Numbered from the stretch's first letter, positions 24,218 through 35,081 are shown. The stretch: DNA of 64,000 nucleotides from Pseudomonas vancouverensis (GCF_004348895.1 NZ_RRZK01000030.1:237144-301143), one strand, 5' to 3'. Notes: a model not told the origin generated them from the letters alone. Numbers and translations: made by a program.

Positions 24218-25086
24218 TTCAAACCGACAAACTGCCAATAGAAGTCGGTTATTTGACCACCCCAGAGCAAGGCAATCCAGCCGGCAATCGCCAGATAGGG
24301 GCCGAAAGGGATCGGCGTCGAGGTTTTCGCGTTGCGCAGGCGCAGGTAAATCGTCCCGAGAATCACCCCCAGCACCGATGACAACAGGACCGTCAGCGGC
24401 AGTATCTGCCAGCCGCCCCAGGCGCCGAGCATCGCCAGCAGCTTGAAGTCGCCATGGCCCATGCCTTCCTTGCCGGTCAGCAGCTTGAACAGCCAGAACA
24501 CCGACCACAGCACCGTGTAACCGGCAATTGCGCCCCATAACGCTTCGGGCAACGTCACGAACAGGCCGAAGTTGTTGACGATCAGTCCCAGCCACAACAA
24601 GGGCAAGACCAGCACGTCGGGCAAGACCTGATGCTCGGCATCGATCAGACACATGGCCAGCAAGCCCCAACTGAGCAACAGGACCATGCCGGCCGGCCAG
24701 CCGAAACCGAAATGCCAGGCAACACCTGCGGACAGTAGTGCACAGGCCAGCTCGGTCAGTGGGTAACGCTTGCTGATGGGTGCCGAGCAGGCCGCGCAGC
24801 GACCTCGCAGAAACAGGTAGCTGAGGACGGGAATGTTTTCCACGGCGCGGATCGTATGGCCGCAGTGCGGGCAGTGCGAATGCGGCAAGAACAGGTTGTA
24901 GGTGGTCTGTGGTGTTTCAGCGGGCAACCCGAGAATCTCATGGGCCTGCACGCGCCACTCGCGTTCGAGCATTTTTGGCAGGCGCCAGACCAGCACGTTG
25001 AGAAAGCTGCCCACCAGCAGGCCGATCACGCCAGCGAGAACGACGAAGGCCAGCGGGTAGTGAATCAGGATGTCGTCTAGGGGCAT
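24214..25086 (-). CDS. pilD: Prepilin peptidase / N-methyltransferase PilD
   Basis: A 290-residue bitopic aspartic protease that cuts and N-methylates prepilins and type II secretion pseudopilins in the inner membrane. The start at 25086 (MPLDDILIHYP) is the usual one. Key residues are in place: zinc Cys72, Cys75, Cys97, Cys100 (HCPHC, RCAAC), and catalytic Asp149 (LIDAEHQ) and Asp212 (GMGHGDFKLLA). All the prepilins in this window therefore have a potentially active processing enzyme. Only 1 bp separates it from pilC. Confidence 0.95.
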   Translation of the reverse strand: MPLDDILIHYPLAFVVLAGVIGLLVGSFLNVLVWRLPKMLEREWRVQAHEILGLPAETPQTTYNLFLPHSHCPHCGHTIRAVENIPVLSYLFLRGRCAACSAPISKRYPLTELACALLSAGVAWHFGFGWPAGMVLLLSWGLLAMCLIDAEHQVLPDVLVLPLLWLGLIVNNFGLFVTLPEALWGAIAGYTVLWSVFWLFKLLTGKEGMGHGDFKLLAMLGAWGGWQILPLTVLLSSVLGVILGTIYLRLRNAKTSTPIPFGPYLAIAGWIALLWGGQITDFYWQFVGLK

Positions 25087-25087
25087 G

Positions 25088-26305
25088 TCAGATCGCTGAG
25101 CCGAGTTGGAAGACAGGCAGGTACATCGCAACCACCAGGCCGCCGACGATAACACCCAGCACCACCATGATGAACGGTTCCATCAGGCTGGTGAGGTTAT
25201 CGACCAGGTTGTCGACCTCGGCCTCATGGAAATCCGCGACCTTGTCGAGCATGTCATCCAGCGCGCCGGACTCTTCGCCAATCGCGGTCATCTGGATCGC
25301 CATGTTGGGGAACACCCCCGTCGCGCGCATGGAGAAGTTCAGTTGCATGCCGGCCGCGACATCCTGGCGAACACGTGAAACGGCTGCCTTGAAGACGCTG
25401 TTGCCGGTCGCACCGGCCACCGAATCGAGGGCTTCCACCAGGGGCACCCCGGCGGCGAAGGTGGTTGACAGGGTTCGGGCGAAACGGGCCACGGCGGATT
25501 TGTACATCAAAGTGCCCACCAACGGCAGTTTCAGCAGCCACCTGTCCATCTGTTCGCGAAAGCCCCGGGATGCCCGCAAGGCGTGACGCACACCGAATAT
25601 CACCGCGATCAGTACACCGAGCAGCATCCACCATTGGGCCTGCATGAACCGCGACAGGGAGATGATCATCTGGGTAAACGCCGGCAACTCGGTGCCGAAG
25701 CCCTTGAACATCGATTCGAACTGCGGCACGACCTTGACCAGCAGAATCGCCGTGACGATAACGGCGACGAGCACCACGACCGCGGGGTAGGTCATGGCCT
25801 TCTTGATCCTGGCCTTGAGGCGCTCGCTCTTTTCCTTGTAGGTGGCAACGCGCTCGAGCAGGGTATCGAGTGCACCGGCCTGTTCGCCGGCATCCACCAG
25901 GTTGCAGTACAGCTCATCAAAGTGCTGCGGTTTTCTTCGTAGCGCGGCAGCCAGGCTGCTGCCAGCGGCGACATCCTGTTTCAGTTCTTCAACCAGCTTG
26001 CGCATGACCGGGTTGTCGAAGCCCTCGCCGATGATGTCGAACGACTGCAGCAGGGGCACGCCGGCCTTCATCATCGTCGCCAGCTGGCGGGTGAACAGGG
26101 CAATGTCCTGCGCCTTGATGTGTTTACCCCGAGTGAACAGTGACGGCGTTTTTTTTTGCACCTTGCCGGGCTTGATGCCTTGCTTGCGCAATTGAGCCTT
26201 GATCAACGCGGGATTGTTGCCGCTGAGCTCGCCAGCGATTCTTGCGCCTTGGCGGTCGGTGCCTTCCCACGCATACACGCTGATTTTCGCTGCTTTGAGC
26301 GCCAT
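25088..26305 (-). CDS. pilC: Type IV pilus inner membrane platform protein PilC
   Basis: A 405-residue GspF-family protein with two cytoplasmic four-helix domains, each marked by a similar motif (DIALFTRQLATMMKAGVPLLQSFD near 70; FARTLSTTFAAGVPLVEALD near 275), and three membrane helices (around 175, 225 and 380). PilC couples the motor ATPases to pilin insertion. Normally pilB, the extension ATPase, lies directly upstream; here the region up to the divergent pilA holds only 227 bp and no pilB. The rest of the protein looks intact. Confidence 0.94.
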   Translation of the reverse strand: MALKAAKISVYAWEGTDRQGARIAGELSGNNPALIKAQLRKQGIKPGKVQKKTPSLFTRGKHIKAQDIALFTRQLATMMKAGVPLLQSFDIIGEGFDNPVMRKLVEELKQDVAAGSSLAAALRRKPQHFDELYCNLVDAGEQAGALDTLLERVATYKEKSERLKARIKKAMTYPAVVVLVAVIVTAILLVKVVPQFESMFKGFGTELPAFTQMIISLSRFMQAQWWMLLGVLIAVIFGVRHALRASRGFREQMDRWLLKLPLVGTLMYKSAVARFARTLSTTFAAGVPLVEALDSVAGATGNSVFKAAVSRVRQDVAAGMQLNFSMRATGVFPNMAIQMTAIGEESGALDDMLDKVADFHEAEVDNLVDNLTSLMEPFIMVVLGVIVGGLVVAMYLPVFQLGSAI

Positions 26306-26468
26306 GTTCCGTCCTGGGTAATCCTGGTCGATGCCTGTTATAGCCTAGTCAAACGCTGCGACCTAACCACCGTCGTCCAGGTGACAAAAAACGTCAGATT
26401 GTGCGATTTCGTGGTGAGAAAACACGACACCGTAACGGTCTCGCTCCCAAGCCATGGGCACAGAGGCC

Positions 26469-26484
26469 TGGCACAGGCTGTGCT
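26469..26484 (+). promoter_or_regulatory. Sigma54 promoter of pilA
   Basis: TGGCACAGGCTGTGCT has GG at 26470-26471 and GC at 26482-26483 with the required 10 bp between. The -12 element is TGTGC, not the ideal TTGC. It lies about 50 bp before the pilA ATG, where PilR-dependent pilA promoters sit. Confidence 0.72.
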
Positions 26485-26532
26485 GAGTCGGTTGGAGATC
26501 ATGAGATTTCGACTCATGCATGGAGCCCGTTT

Positions 26533-26958
26533 ATGAATCAGAAAGGTTTTACCCTGATCGAGCTGTTGATCGTGGTGGCGATCATCGGAATTCTCGCGAC
26601 GTTCGCCTTGCCGATGTACTCCAAGTATCAGGCGCGGGCCAGTGTCACTGCCGGGCTTGCGGAGATCTCGGCGATGAAGGTGTCGTTCGAGGATGTGATC
26701 AATCAGGGTGACACACCCACCACCGGTAATGTGGTACCCGGCGGCGAAGCGTCCACGACCAATTGCGCGATGACGGTAACAGCACCGGTTGCCTCGGGGC
26801 CTGGAGCGATCAAGTGCACGTTGCACAACGCGCCGGGGCCGGTCCAGGGCAAATCCATCACCCTGACACGGGACGAAAGCAAAGGTTGGTCCTGTGATAG
26901 CGATGTCGGCAAGGACTACGCACCCAAAGGCTGCGGCAGTTCTGCAAAGTCGGCCTGA
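26533..26958 (+). CDS. pilA: Major type IVa pilin PilA
   Basis: A 141-residue prepilin: a 5-residue leader MNQKG, then FTLIELLIVVAIIGILATFALPMYSKYQARA, the highly conserved N-terminal helix with Phe1 and Glu5. The globular head has Cys in TNCAMT, IKCTLH, SCDSDV and GCGSSA; the last pair, 12 residues apart, would close the D-loop. A sigma54 promoter precedes it and a strong terminator follows. PilA is the pilus shaft subunit, processed by PilD encoded across the divergent gap. Confidence 0.92.
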   Translation: MNQKGFTLIELLIVVAIIGILATFALPMYSKYQARASVTAGLAEISAMKVSFEDVINQGDTPTTGNVVPGGEASTTNCAMTVTAPVASGPGAIKCTLHNAPGPVQGKSITLTRDESKGWSCDSDVGKDYAPKGCGSSAKSA

Positions 26959-26972
26959 TACCCCGGTAAACG

Positions 26973-26999
26973 AAGCCCCGCGAATTCGGGGCTTTTTTT
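26973..26999 (+). terminator. Terminator of pilA
   Basis: Stem AAGCCCCG / CGGGGCTT, 6-base loop, then seven T, 14 bp after the stop. Confidence 0.92.
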
Positions 27000-27079
27000 C
27001 ATCCTTGGATAATTCATTCAAAACGTGAAGGAAAGCCCAAAAAATTCATGAGCTTAGGAACTTTCCGTAAACCCGCAAC

Positions 27080-27117
27080 TTGCATGCAGCGAATACGCAA
27101 GTCATGCAAATTGCATG
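27080..27117 (+). promoter_or_regulatory. Three TTGCATG half-sites, possible activator site
   Basis: TTGCATG at 27080-27086 and the palindrome CATGCAA-A-TTGCATG at 27103-27117. They lie 65-115 bp upstream of a sigma54-type promoter, the usual distance for an enhancer-binding protein. The surrounding 27001-27260 is AT-rich compared with the rest of the window and holds no gene. Confidence 0.5.
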
Positions 27118-27181
27118 AATTCGAAAATTAGCTGTTTTAATAACCTATTGATTTATATGGATATTTATCTATTCGGAAAGT

Positions 27182-27197
27182 TGGCACAACGTTCGCA
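27182..27197 (+). promoter_or_regulatory. Sigma54-type promoter of the BON-domain gene
   Basis: TTGGCACAACGTTCGCA: GG at 27183-27184, 10 bp, GC at 27195-27196. The -24 box is perfect (TTGGCAC); the -12 box is TCGC. The gene starts 65 bp downstream. Confidence 0.68.
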
Positions 27198-27261
27198 ATA
27201 TCCCTGTTAACCCTGCCAACAAGACACCGGCAGACTTTTCAGAAAAACAGGAGTTACACGT

Positions 27262-27618
27262 ATGAAGAAGTTCGCTATCGCTGCCGCTACTGCAACCGCG
27301 CTGACCCTGACCATGGCTAACGCTGCGTTTGCCCAGACCACCCAGGCCACCCAGGCGCCAATGACCCTGGCCGCGGGTGAAATGACCAAGGCGTCAGAAG
27401 CTACTTCCGATACCTGGATCACCACCAAAGTCAAAAGTGACCTGATGACCGAAAAAGGCATTCCAGGCACCGACATCAAGGTAGAAACCAACAAGGGTGT
27501 TGTCTCGCTGTCGTCGACTGTAGCCGTTACCGAGGCACAGAAAACCACCGCCGTGGCCATCACCAAGAAAATCAAAGGCGTCAAAGCGGTCTCCGCTGAC
27601 GGCCTGAAAGCCGAGTAA
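27262..27618 (+). CDS. Periplasmic BON-domain protein
   Basis: A 118-residue exported protein. The signal peptide is cut after AFA (about residue 24). After a Thr/Ala-rich linker comes a single BON domain: DTWITTKVKSDLMTEKGIPGTDIKVETNKGVVSLSSTVAVTEAQKTTAVAITKKIKGVKAVSADGL. BON proteins such as OsmY bind membranes or phospholipids and protect the envelope during osmotic stress. It stands alone, with its own promoter and terminator. Control by sigma54 would be unusual for this family. Confidence 0.85.
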   Translation: MKKFAIAAATATALTLTMANAAFAQTTQATQAPMTLAAGEMTKASEATSDTWITTKVKSDLMTEKGIPGTDIKVETNKGVVSLSSTVAVTEAQKTTAVAITKKIKGVKAVSADGLKAE

Positions 27619-27722
27619 GGCAAGACTTCTCGCCTGGACGGGAGAGGAACGGTAGACGGGCCGAGTCATACGTCTGCCGCTATCCGAGAGTTCATGCGAA
27701 CGGCCACAAGGATGTGGCCATT

Positions 27723-27757
27723 ACAGGCCCCGCGCATCACTGCCGGGGCCTGTTCTA
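27723..27757 (+). terminator. Terminator after the BON-domain gene
   Basis: Perfect 10-bp stem ACAGGCCCCG / CGGGGCCTGT with an 11-base loop, followed by TCTATTT. Confidence 0.8.
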
Positions 27758-27775
27758 TTTGGGGGGGCGATTACC

Positions 27776-27876
27776 TGTAGGAGCAAGCTTGCTTGCGATG
27801 GAGTCATGGATAACGCGGGGTGTCTGATGCCCCGCGTTTTCGTTGGCGTTTATCGCCAGCAAGCTGGCTCCTACAG
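27776..27876. repeat. REP doublet with inner hairpin
   Basis: Outer units TGTAGGAGCAAGCTTGCTTGCGAT and ATCGCCAGCAAGCTGGCTCCTACA face each other; between them AACGCGGGG / CCCCGCGTT forms a 9-bp hairpin (27812-27838) that could also end transcription from either side. Confidence 0.8.
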
Positions 27877-27897
27877 AGGCGATATGCTCCCGCACCC

Positions 27898-30855
27898 TCA
27901 CTCCGCATCCAGGTGCATCGGTGTCACCACCCGACCATCACTTTCAGCCTCACCCAGGTTGGCATCGATGAAGTACACCCGGTCGTCTTCCAGCTTGCCC
28001 TTGTCGACCAGGTAATCCTTGATGCTGCTGGCGCGTTCCTGGCCGAGCTGGCGCAACAGCACGTCGCTGGAGCTCCAGAACTTGATCACGTCCGCGCGCA
28101 TTTTTGCCGTGCGTTCTTCCTTGCCCAGGTCTTTCCATTCCGCAGGTGGTTGTGCCTTCAGGCGAGTGCGATAAATGCCTTCCAGCAGAGGGCCTTTTTC
28201 GTTGTCCGGCACTTCCAGCAACGACGCTTGCGCCGGCACCTTGTCGCCACGGCGCTGGAGCATCTTGTAGTAGTTGTACTGGTATTCGCGTTCCAGGCGT
28301 TGCTCGGCAATCAATGGACCATCGCTGCTCTGTGCCGCGGTACCTTCGATTTCCAGGCGCAGGGCCGGGCGTGCCTTGAGCGCATTGGAGAGTTTGTCGA
28401 GGGAGCTTTCGGCATCCTTGCCCAGCTCGCTGGAACCCGGTGCGAACGAGACGCTGCCCAGATCTTCCGAGCCGCCACCATTGATCAGACCACCGATGAG
28501 TTTGAACGGCGCCGCCGCGGCTTTGACGATCAAGTTGCGCAAGGTCTGCCAGACAATCGGCATGACGCTGAACTGTGGATTGTTCAGGTCACCGGTCACC
28601 GGCAACTCGATGGAAATCTTGCCGTCGACATCCTTGAGCAAGGCGATCGCCAGTTTCAGCGGCAGGCTGACGGCGTCGGGGCTGTCGACTTTTTCACCCA
28701 GTTGCAGCTGTTCGACCACCACTTTGTTTTCGGCTTTGAGTTGGCCCTTGGTGATCTGGTAGTGCAAGTCGAGGTTGAGCCGGCCCTTGCGGATTCGGTA
28801 GCCGGCGAACTTGCCGGAGTAAGGCGTCAGCGTGGTCAGTTCCACGCGTTTGAAACTGGTGGCAATGTCGAGACTGGACATCGGGTCGAACGGATTGACC
28901 GCACCCTTGATGGTCACCGGGGCGTAACGGTCGACCTTGCCCTTGACGTCGACGCTGGCCGGTTTGGCCTGGCGGCTGTCGATGGTGCCGATCTGGCCGT
29001 TGAGTTGCTGGATGGCGGTGGCAAAGTTCGGGGTCAGGCTGAAGTCGGCGAAGTTGGCCGAGCCGTCATTGATGGCGATGCCGCCGATGTGAATGCCCAG
29101 CGGCTTGTCCTTGCTGGCGGCAGGCTTGGCGGCGGTCTTGGCGCCGGAGTCGGGCGGTTGCGGGATCAACAGGTCATCGATGTTGGTGGTACGGTCATCG
29201 TTGATCATGAAACGCGCGTAGGGCTGGTACAGGCTGACCTTGTCGATCGACAGGCTGTCACCGTGCTGATAGTTCAGGCCGTCGACCACGACCTGTTGCC
29301 ATTTGAGGAAGTCGCGGGTTTTCAGGGTGTCCAGGGTATGCAATTGATCGACCTGGGCGCGGCCGGTGACGCTGAAGGCCAGGGGTTCGACGCTTTTCAG
29401 GTTGACCGCCAGATCGCTGCCGAGCATGCCACTGCGCAGTTCCAGGCGAATGAACGGGGTGATGTAGGACTGCGCGACACGCAGGTCGATGTCCTTGGTC
29501 TGCACCTTCAAGTTGGCGGTGATCGGGGCCAGATTGACTTCGCCCTCGGCCATCAGCTTGCCTTGCTTGCCCACGCCGGTATCGAGCTTGAGGTTAAAGG
29601 GTGAGCCATTGAGACTGTCGAACTTCTGCAGGTCGAGGTTCAGCGGACCGAGCTCCAGCGCCACAGGGGGCTGCGCCTTGCGATCAGCCAGGTGCACCTG
29701 ATAGTTGCGCAGTTGCACGTCATTGAGCAGGACCTGCCAAGGCTTGCCGGGGGCTGCCGGTTCAGGTTTTGGTGAATCAGCGGCAGCCGGGGTACTGGCT
29801 GGTTCGGCTTCAGCCTTGGCTTTGGCGGTCGATTTTGCAGGCTGGCTGGCAAACAGTTTTTGCCAGTCGAGCTGGCCATCGGACTCCAGCGCCGCCCAGG
29901 TTTCCAGCTTGTTGCTGCGGATCTTGCCTACCACCACTTGCTGTTTGGCCAGGTCCACGGTGGTTTCGCTGACGTCCAGACGTTCGAGTTTCACCAGTGG
30001 GCGACCGTCCGGGGCCTTGATCGCGAACGGCGCGATGTTGACCGAGACATTGCTCAGCAGCAGCTCGGTTTCTTTCGACAGGTTGAGTTTGTAGTCGGTG
30101 CTGAGGCTGATATCGCCTTGCTCAAGGTCCAGTGGCACCGCGTCGCGCACATAGGGCCAGAAGGCTCGCATTTTGCCGTCAGTGATTTTCAGCTGACCTT
30201 CCGAGGCAATCGGGATCAGGCTGAACGTACCGGTCCAGTCGATCTGCCCACCGGCCGGGCCGATGGCGGTCAGCGTCATTTTCGCGCTGTCTTCGGGCAG
30301 GGTGCTGAGGTTGTGCAGCTCGAAATCGAGTTTGTCGTAGAGGAATTCGATCGGCTCGCTCGGCCGCGCATCCTGGAAGTGCACGACGCCATGGGCCAGC
30401 TGAATCCGATCCACCCGCAACGGGAATGGCTTGGCATTCGGATCCGCCGGTGTGGGGTCGCTGGCGGGCAGCTTGAACAGACCGAGGAGATTGAGTTTGC
30501 CGTCCTTGCTGAAGAGAATTTCGGTCTTGGACTTTTCCAGTTCGATGTCGGACAGGTGAAGTGCCTTGGTCCACAGACTGTCCAGCTGCAGATTGGCGTA
30601 CAGGCGTTCGAAGCCAACCTGTTCCTTGCCGGGCTCGCCGATGTTCAGGCCCCACAGGGTCAGTTCAAGGCTGAAGGGGTTGAATTCGATCCGTTGCAGG
30701 CTGGCGGGCGTGTTGGCGTAATGGGCCAGTTGCTGGTTGGCCACGCGCAACGCGATTCCCGGCAAGATCAGAAACCCCAACAGGCTGTAGAGGGCCAGAG
30801 CAGTCAACAAGGCGCCGAGGGCGCGAATCAGTCCTTTGTACATGTGCGGCTTCAT
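27898..30855 (-). CDS. DUF748 (AsmA-like) envelope protein
   Basis: A protein of about 985 residues. One N-terminal membrane helix (residues 10-30, ALGALLTALALYSLLGFLIL) anchors a long periplasmic part made of repeated beta-rich DUF748/AsmA-type segments, including IHIGGIAINDGSANFADFSL near 650 and a C-terminal OmpA-like piece (VSFAPGSSELGKDAESSLDKLSNALKARPALRLEIEGTA). An Ala/Lys/Pro linker lies near residue 350. AsmA-like proteins are thought to bridge inner and outer membranes and move phospholipids. The start could be 30855 or, 12 bp later, 30843; both keep the membrane helix. Confidence 0.85.
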   Translation of the reverse strand: MKPHMYKGLIRALGALLTALALYSLLGFLILPGIALRVANQQLAHYANTPASLQRIEFNPFSLELTLWGLNIGEPGKEQVGFERLYANLQLDSLWTKALHLSDIELEKSKTEILFSKDGKLNLLGLFKLPASDPTPADPNAKPFPLRVDRIQLAHGVVHFQDARPSEPIEFLYDKLDFELHNLSTLPEDSAKMTLTAIGPAGGQIDWTGTFSLIPIASEGQLKITDGKMRAFWPYVRDAVPLDLEQGDISLSTDYKLNLSKETELLLSNVSVNIAPFAIKAPDGRPLVKLERLDVSETTVDLAKQQVVVGKIRSNKLETWAALESDGQLDWQKLFASQPAKSTAKAKAEAEPASTPAAADSPKPEPAAPGKPWQVLLNDVQLRNYQVHLADRKAQPPVALELGPLNLDLQKFDSLNGSPFNLKLDTGVGKQGKLMAEGEVNLAPITANLKVQTKDIDLRVAQSYITPFIRLELRSGMLGSDLAVNLKSVEPLAFSVTGRAQVDQLHTLDTLKTRDFLKWQQVVVDGLNYQHGDSLSIDKVSLYQPYARFMINDDRTTNIDDLLIPQPPDSGAKTAAKPAASKDKPLGIHIGGIAINDGSANFADFSLTPNFATAIQQLNGQIGTIDSRQAKPASVDVKGKVDRYAPVTIKGAVNPFDPMSSLDIATSFKRVELTTLTPYSGKFAGYRIRKGRLNLDLHYQITKGQLKAENKVVVEQLQLGEKVDSPDAVSLPLKLAIALLKDVDGKISIELPVTGDLNNPQFSVMPIVWQTLRNLIVKAAAAPFKLIGGLINGGGSEDLGSVSFAPGSSELGKDAESSLDKLSNALKARPALRLEIEGTAAQSSDGPLIAEQRLEREYQYNYYKMLQRRGDKVPAQASLLEVPDNEKGPLLEGIYRTRLKAQPPAEWKDLGKEERTAKMRADVIKFWSSSDVLLRQLGQERASSIKDYLVDKGKLEDDRVYFIDANLGEAESDGRVVTPMHLDAE

Positions 30856-30948
30856 CTGTCTGAATCGAAGTGCCTTGGAGTATGGCACGCGATTCCGGTT
30901 CCGAAGCAATCACCCTGTTGAGGAAGATTCAGATTTATCTGACAGGCG

Positions 30949-31965
30949 TCAAAGCTGCAGGATCAGCGTCTTCAGCGGCGGTTGCTGATCCAGCGACGGG
31001 AAATCGGCAGCGGGTTTCATCACCGACCATTCGCGAACCGGGCGGCCGGCCTTTTCCGCGCAGCGCAGTACCTGCTCGCGCCAATCGTCCATGCTGACCT
31101 TTGCCAGGTTGTTGCAGCAGATCAGCACGCCGTTGTCGGCGGTGGTCAGCAACGCCGGTTTCAACAGGCTCTGGTAGTCGCGCAGCAGGTCGACGGTGCC
31201 GAAGGCACTCTTGGCCCAGGCCGGTGGATCGAGCAATACCAGGTCGTACTGGCGCTGCTCCAGACGTTGGTAGCTCGGCAGTTTCTGGCCGCGGCGCTGG
31301 CTGATGGGCAGGCCGGCCAACTGGCGAATGGCCGGGAAGTAATCGGACTGGATGAATTCCATGGTTGGCAGTTGCGGGTTTAGCAGACCGTTTTCCCGAC
31401 CGACCGCCAGGTTGCCTTCGGCGAAGTCCAGGTTGCACACCTCGTGCGCGCCGCCGGCGGCAGCACTGAGGCCGACGCCGCAGGTGTAGGCGAACAGGTT
31501 CAGCACGCTTTTGTTCTGGCTGTGTGCCTTGACCCATCCCCGCGTGTTGCGCAGGTCGAGGAACAACAGCGGGTCTTGCCCGGCATGGCGCCCGCGCACG
31601 CGGTAGTTGAGCCCCCACTCGTGGCCGACCAGGTCTTGCAACGCCGCCTCGTCGGCACGGTAAACGGTGTCTTCGCGATCGATGCGCGAGTTGCCACGGG
31701 AGCGGTCGTTGTAGACCAGCAGGGTGGCAAAGCCCAAGTACTGATTGACGATTTCGTGCAATTGCAGCAAAGCGTCGCGTTCGAGCGATTGATGGAAGCT
31801 TTGCACCATCAGTTGCGGGCCGTAGCGGTCGATGGTCAGGCCACCGGCACCTTCCTGGCTGCCATGGAACAGGCGATAGCAATCAGTGCCTTGCCCATGC
31901 AGTTCGGCAAGCAGGTCCTGGCGTTGATCGAGGGCGGCGCGCAGCGCCTGATTCAAGGAAGACAT
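30949..31965 (-). CDS. Class I SAM-dependent methyltransferase, RlmI/RlmK-like
   Basis: A 338-residue methyltransferase. The N-terminal part (DCYRLFHGSQEGAGGLTIDRYGPQLMVQSF) is the EEHEAD-like RNA-binding fold seen before rRNA cytosine methyltransferases. The catalytic domain shows SVLNLFAYTCGVGLSAAAGGAHEV (SAM site) and LVLLDPPAWAKS, the DPP motif with its likely active role. The family includes RlmI, which makes m5C1962 in 23S rRNA, but the PUA domain is missing, so the target is uncertain. It is followed on the minus strand by the DUF748 gene's upstream region. Confidence 0.8.
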   Translation of the reverse strand: MSSLNQALRAALDQRQDLLAELHGQGTDCYRLFHGSQEGAGGLTIDRYGPQLMVQSFHQSLERDALLQLHEIVNQYLGFATLLVYNDRSRGNSRIDREDTVYRADEAALQDLVGHEWGLNYRVRGRHAGQDPLLFLDLRNTRGWVKAHSQNKSVLNLFAYTCGVGLSAAAGGAHEVCNLDFAEGNLAVGRENGLLNPQLPTMEFIQSDYFPAIRQLAGLPISQRRGQKLPSYQRLEQRQYDLVLLDPPAWAKSAFGTVDLLRDYQSLLKPALLTTADNGVLICCNNLAKVSMDDWREQVLRCAEKAGRPVREWSVMKPAADFPSLDQQPPLKTLILQL

Positions 31966-32020
31966 GCTGGGCGCCTTGCTGACGGGAATTGGGCGCGGGA
32001 GTTTAGCAGCTTTGTATCCG

Positions 32021-32130
32021 TGGCGAGGGAGCTTGCTCCCGCTGGGCTGCGAAGCGGCCCCAAAATCTCAAGTTACTTATTAGTATGGCGAGCGCTTCGC
32101 GCTCGAACGGGAGCAAGCTCCCTCGCCACA
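32021..32130. repeat. REP doublet
   Basis: TGGCGAGGGAGCTTGCTCCCGC and GCGCTCGAACGGGAGCAAGCTCCCTCGCCA pair over a 110-bp span, with a second small hairpin (GCGAGCGCTTCGCGCTC) inside. Another REP subfamily than the GAGCGAGC type. Confidence 0.85.
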
Positions 32131-32139
32131 GGTTTTTTG

Positions 32140-33012
32140 TCAGGTCAGAAGGCCCATGCGCCGTTTCGCCCGCTGGACTGATCCATTGCGCACCGCCCAA
32201 CGCAGCATCGGTGCGCTGCGATTGATGCCGGCACGGATCAACTGGCGTTGTAGCGGGCTCTGGCTGACGCCGAGCATGTCACTGGCCCAGTCGGGCAACA
32301 GATCGATCCCGGCCTGCATCATCAAGCCGCCAAACGGCTTGGCCAACCGACTGGGTGCGGGGGCATTCAACAGCAGGCGAAGCACTTCTCGACTGCGCTC
32401 GTCGCACAGCAGTTGCGGACGAATGCGCGCAAGGTATTCGCTGACTTCCTGCCGGGAACGCGGCACATCGCGAGCGCCCAGACGTTCAGCCACCAAGGCA
32501 ATCTCGGCGTAATAGCGATCCTGATCCCGTGGGGACAGGTGCGGGTTGCGATAGCGCAGATGGGCCGCGAGAAAGTTGCTGACTTCGGCGACATGCACCC
32601 AGGTCAGCAAATCGGGATCGCTGGCGGCGTAGGCGCGCCCATCCGGCGCGGTGCCGGTAACCTGCAGGTGAATGGTGCGGACTTTCTCGATCAGCCATTC
32701 GGCATCCTGCCGCGAGCCGAAGGTCGTGCCGGAGATGAACTGCCCGGTGCGGCGCAAGCGGCCGAGCATGTCCTCACGAAAATTCGAATGATCCCAGACC
32801 CCGGCCAGTGCCAGCGGATGCAGGGCTTGCAGCATCAGGGCGCTGATGCCGCCGATGAGCATGCTGCTGAAGTCGCCATGGACTTGCCAGCTCACCGAGT
32901 CCGGCCCGAACAGGCCCGGGTCGCCCTTGGGGTTTTCCAGGTCGAGCTTGCCGAGCGATAGCCCGGACAAGCTCATGATCTGGGTTTCGATGCGGTTGCG
33001 GATGAATTCCAT
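32140..33012 (-). CDS. MpaB/DUF2236-family oxygenase-like protein
   Basis: A 290-residue soluble protein of the MpaB / latex-clearing-protein family (DUF2236). Landmarks: WQVHGDFSSMLIGGISALMLQALHPLALAGVWDHSNFREDMLGRLRRTGQFI (residues 42-95), with the His residues that hold heme in characterised members, and DPDLLTWVHVAEVSNFLAAH near 150. The heme oxygenase role is known for only a few relatives, so here the substrate is unknown. It lies 22 bp downstream of the acsA stop on the same strand and may be co-transcribed. Confidence 0.8.
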   Translation of the reverse strand: MEFIRNRIETQIMSLSGLSLGKLDLENPKGDPGLFGPDSVSWQVHGDFSSMLIGGISALMLQALHPLALAGVWDHSNFREDMLGRLRRTGQFISGTTFGSRQDAEWLIEKVRTIHLQVTGTAPDGRAYAASDPDLLTWVHVAEVSNFLAAHLRYRNPHLSPRDQDRYYAEIALVAERLGARDVPRSRQEVSEYLARIRPQLLCDERSREVLRLLLNAPAPSRLAKPFGGLMMQAGIDLLPDWASDMLGVSQSPLQRQLIRAGINRSAPMLRWAVRNGSVQRAKRRMGLLT

Positions 33013-33034
33013 GGGGACCTGTAGGCGTGAGTCG

Positions 33035-34972
<1,938 letters not shown>

Positions 34973-35051
34973 GACGGTTCCTTATGCTTGTTTTGCGACA
35001 AGGATAAAGATGCGCCGAGTGCCCCTGTGGTTCAAGTCGTGCACAAAACAA

Positions 35052-35081
35052 CTGTGGGAGCGAGCAGGCTCGCTCCCACAG
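35052..35081. repeat. REP hairpin
   Basis: CTGTGGGAGCGAGC-AG-GCTCGCTCCCACAG, a perfect 14-bp inverted repeat between pgi and acsA. It may also work as a transcription end for pgi. Confidence 0.9.
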
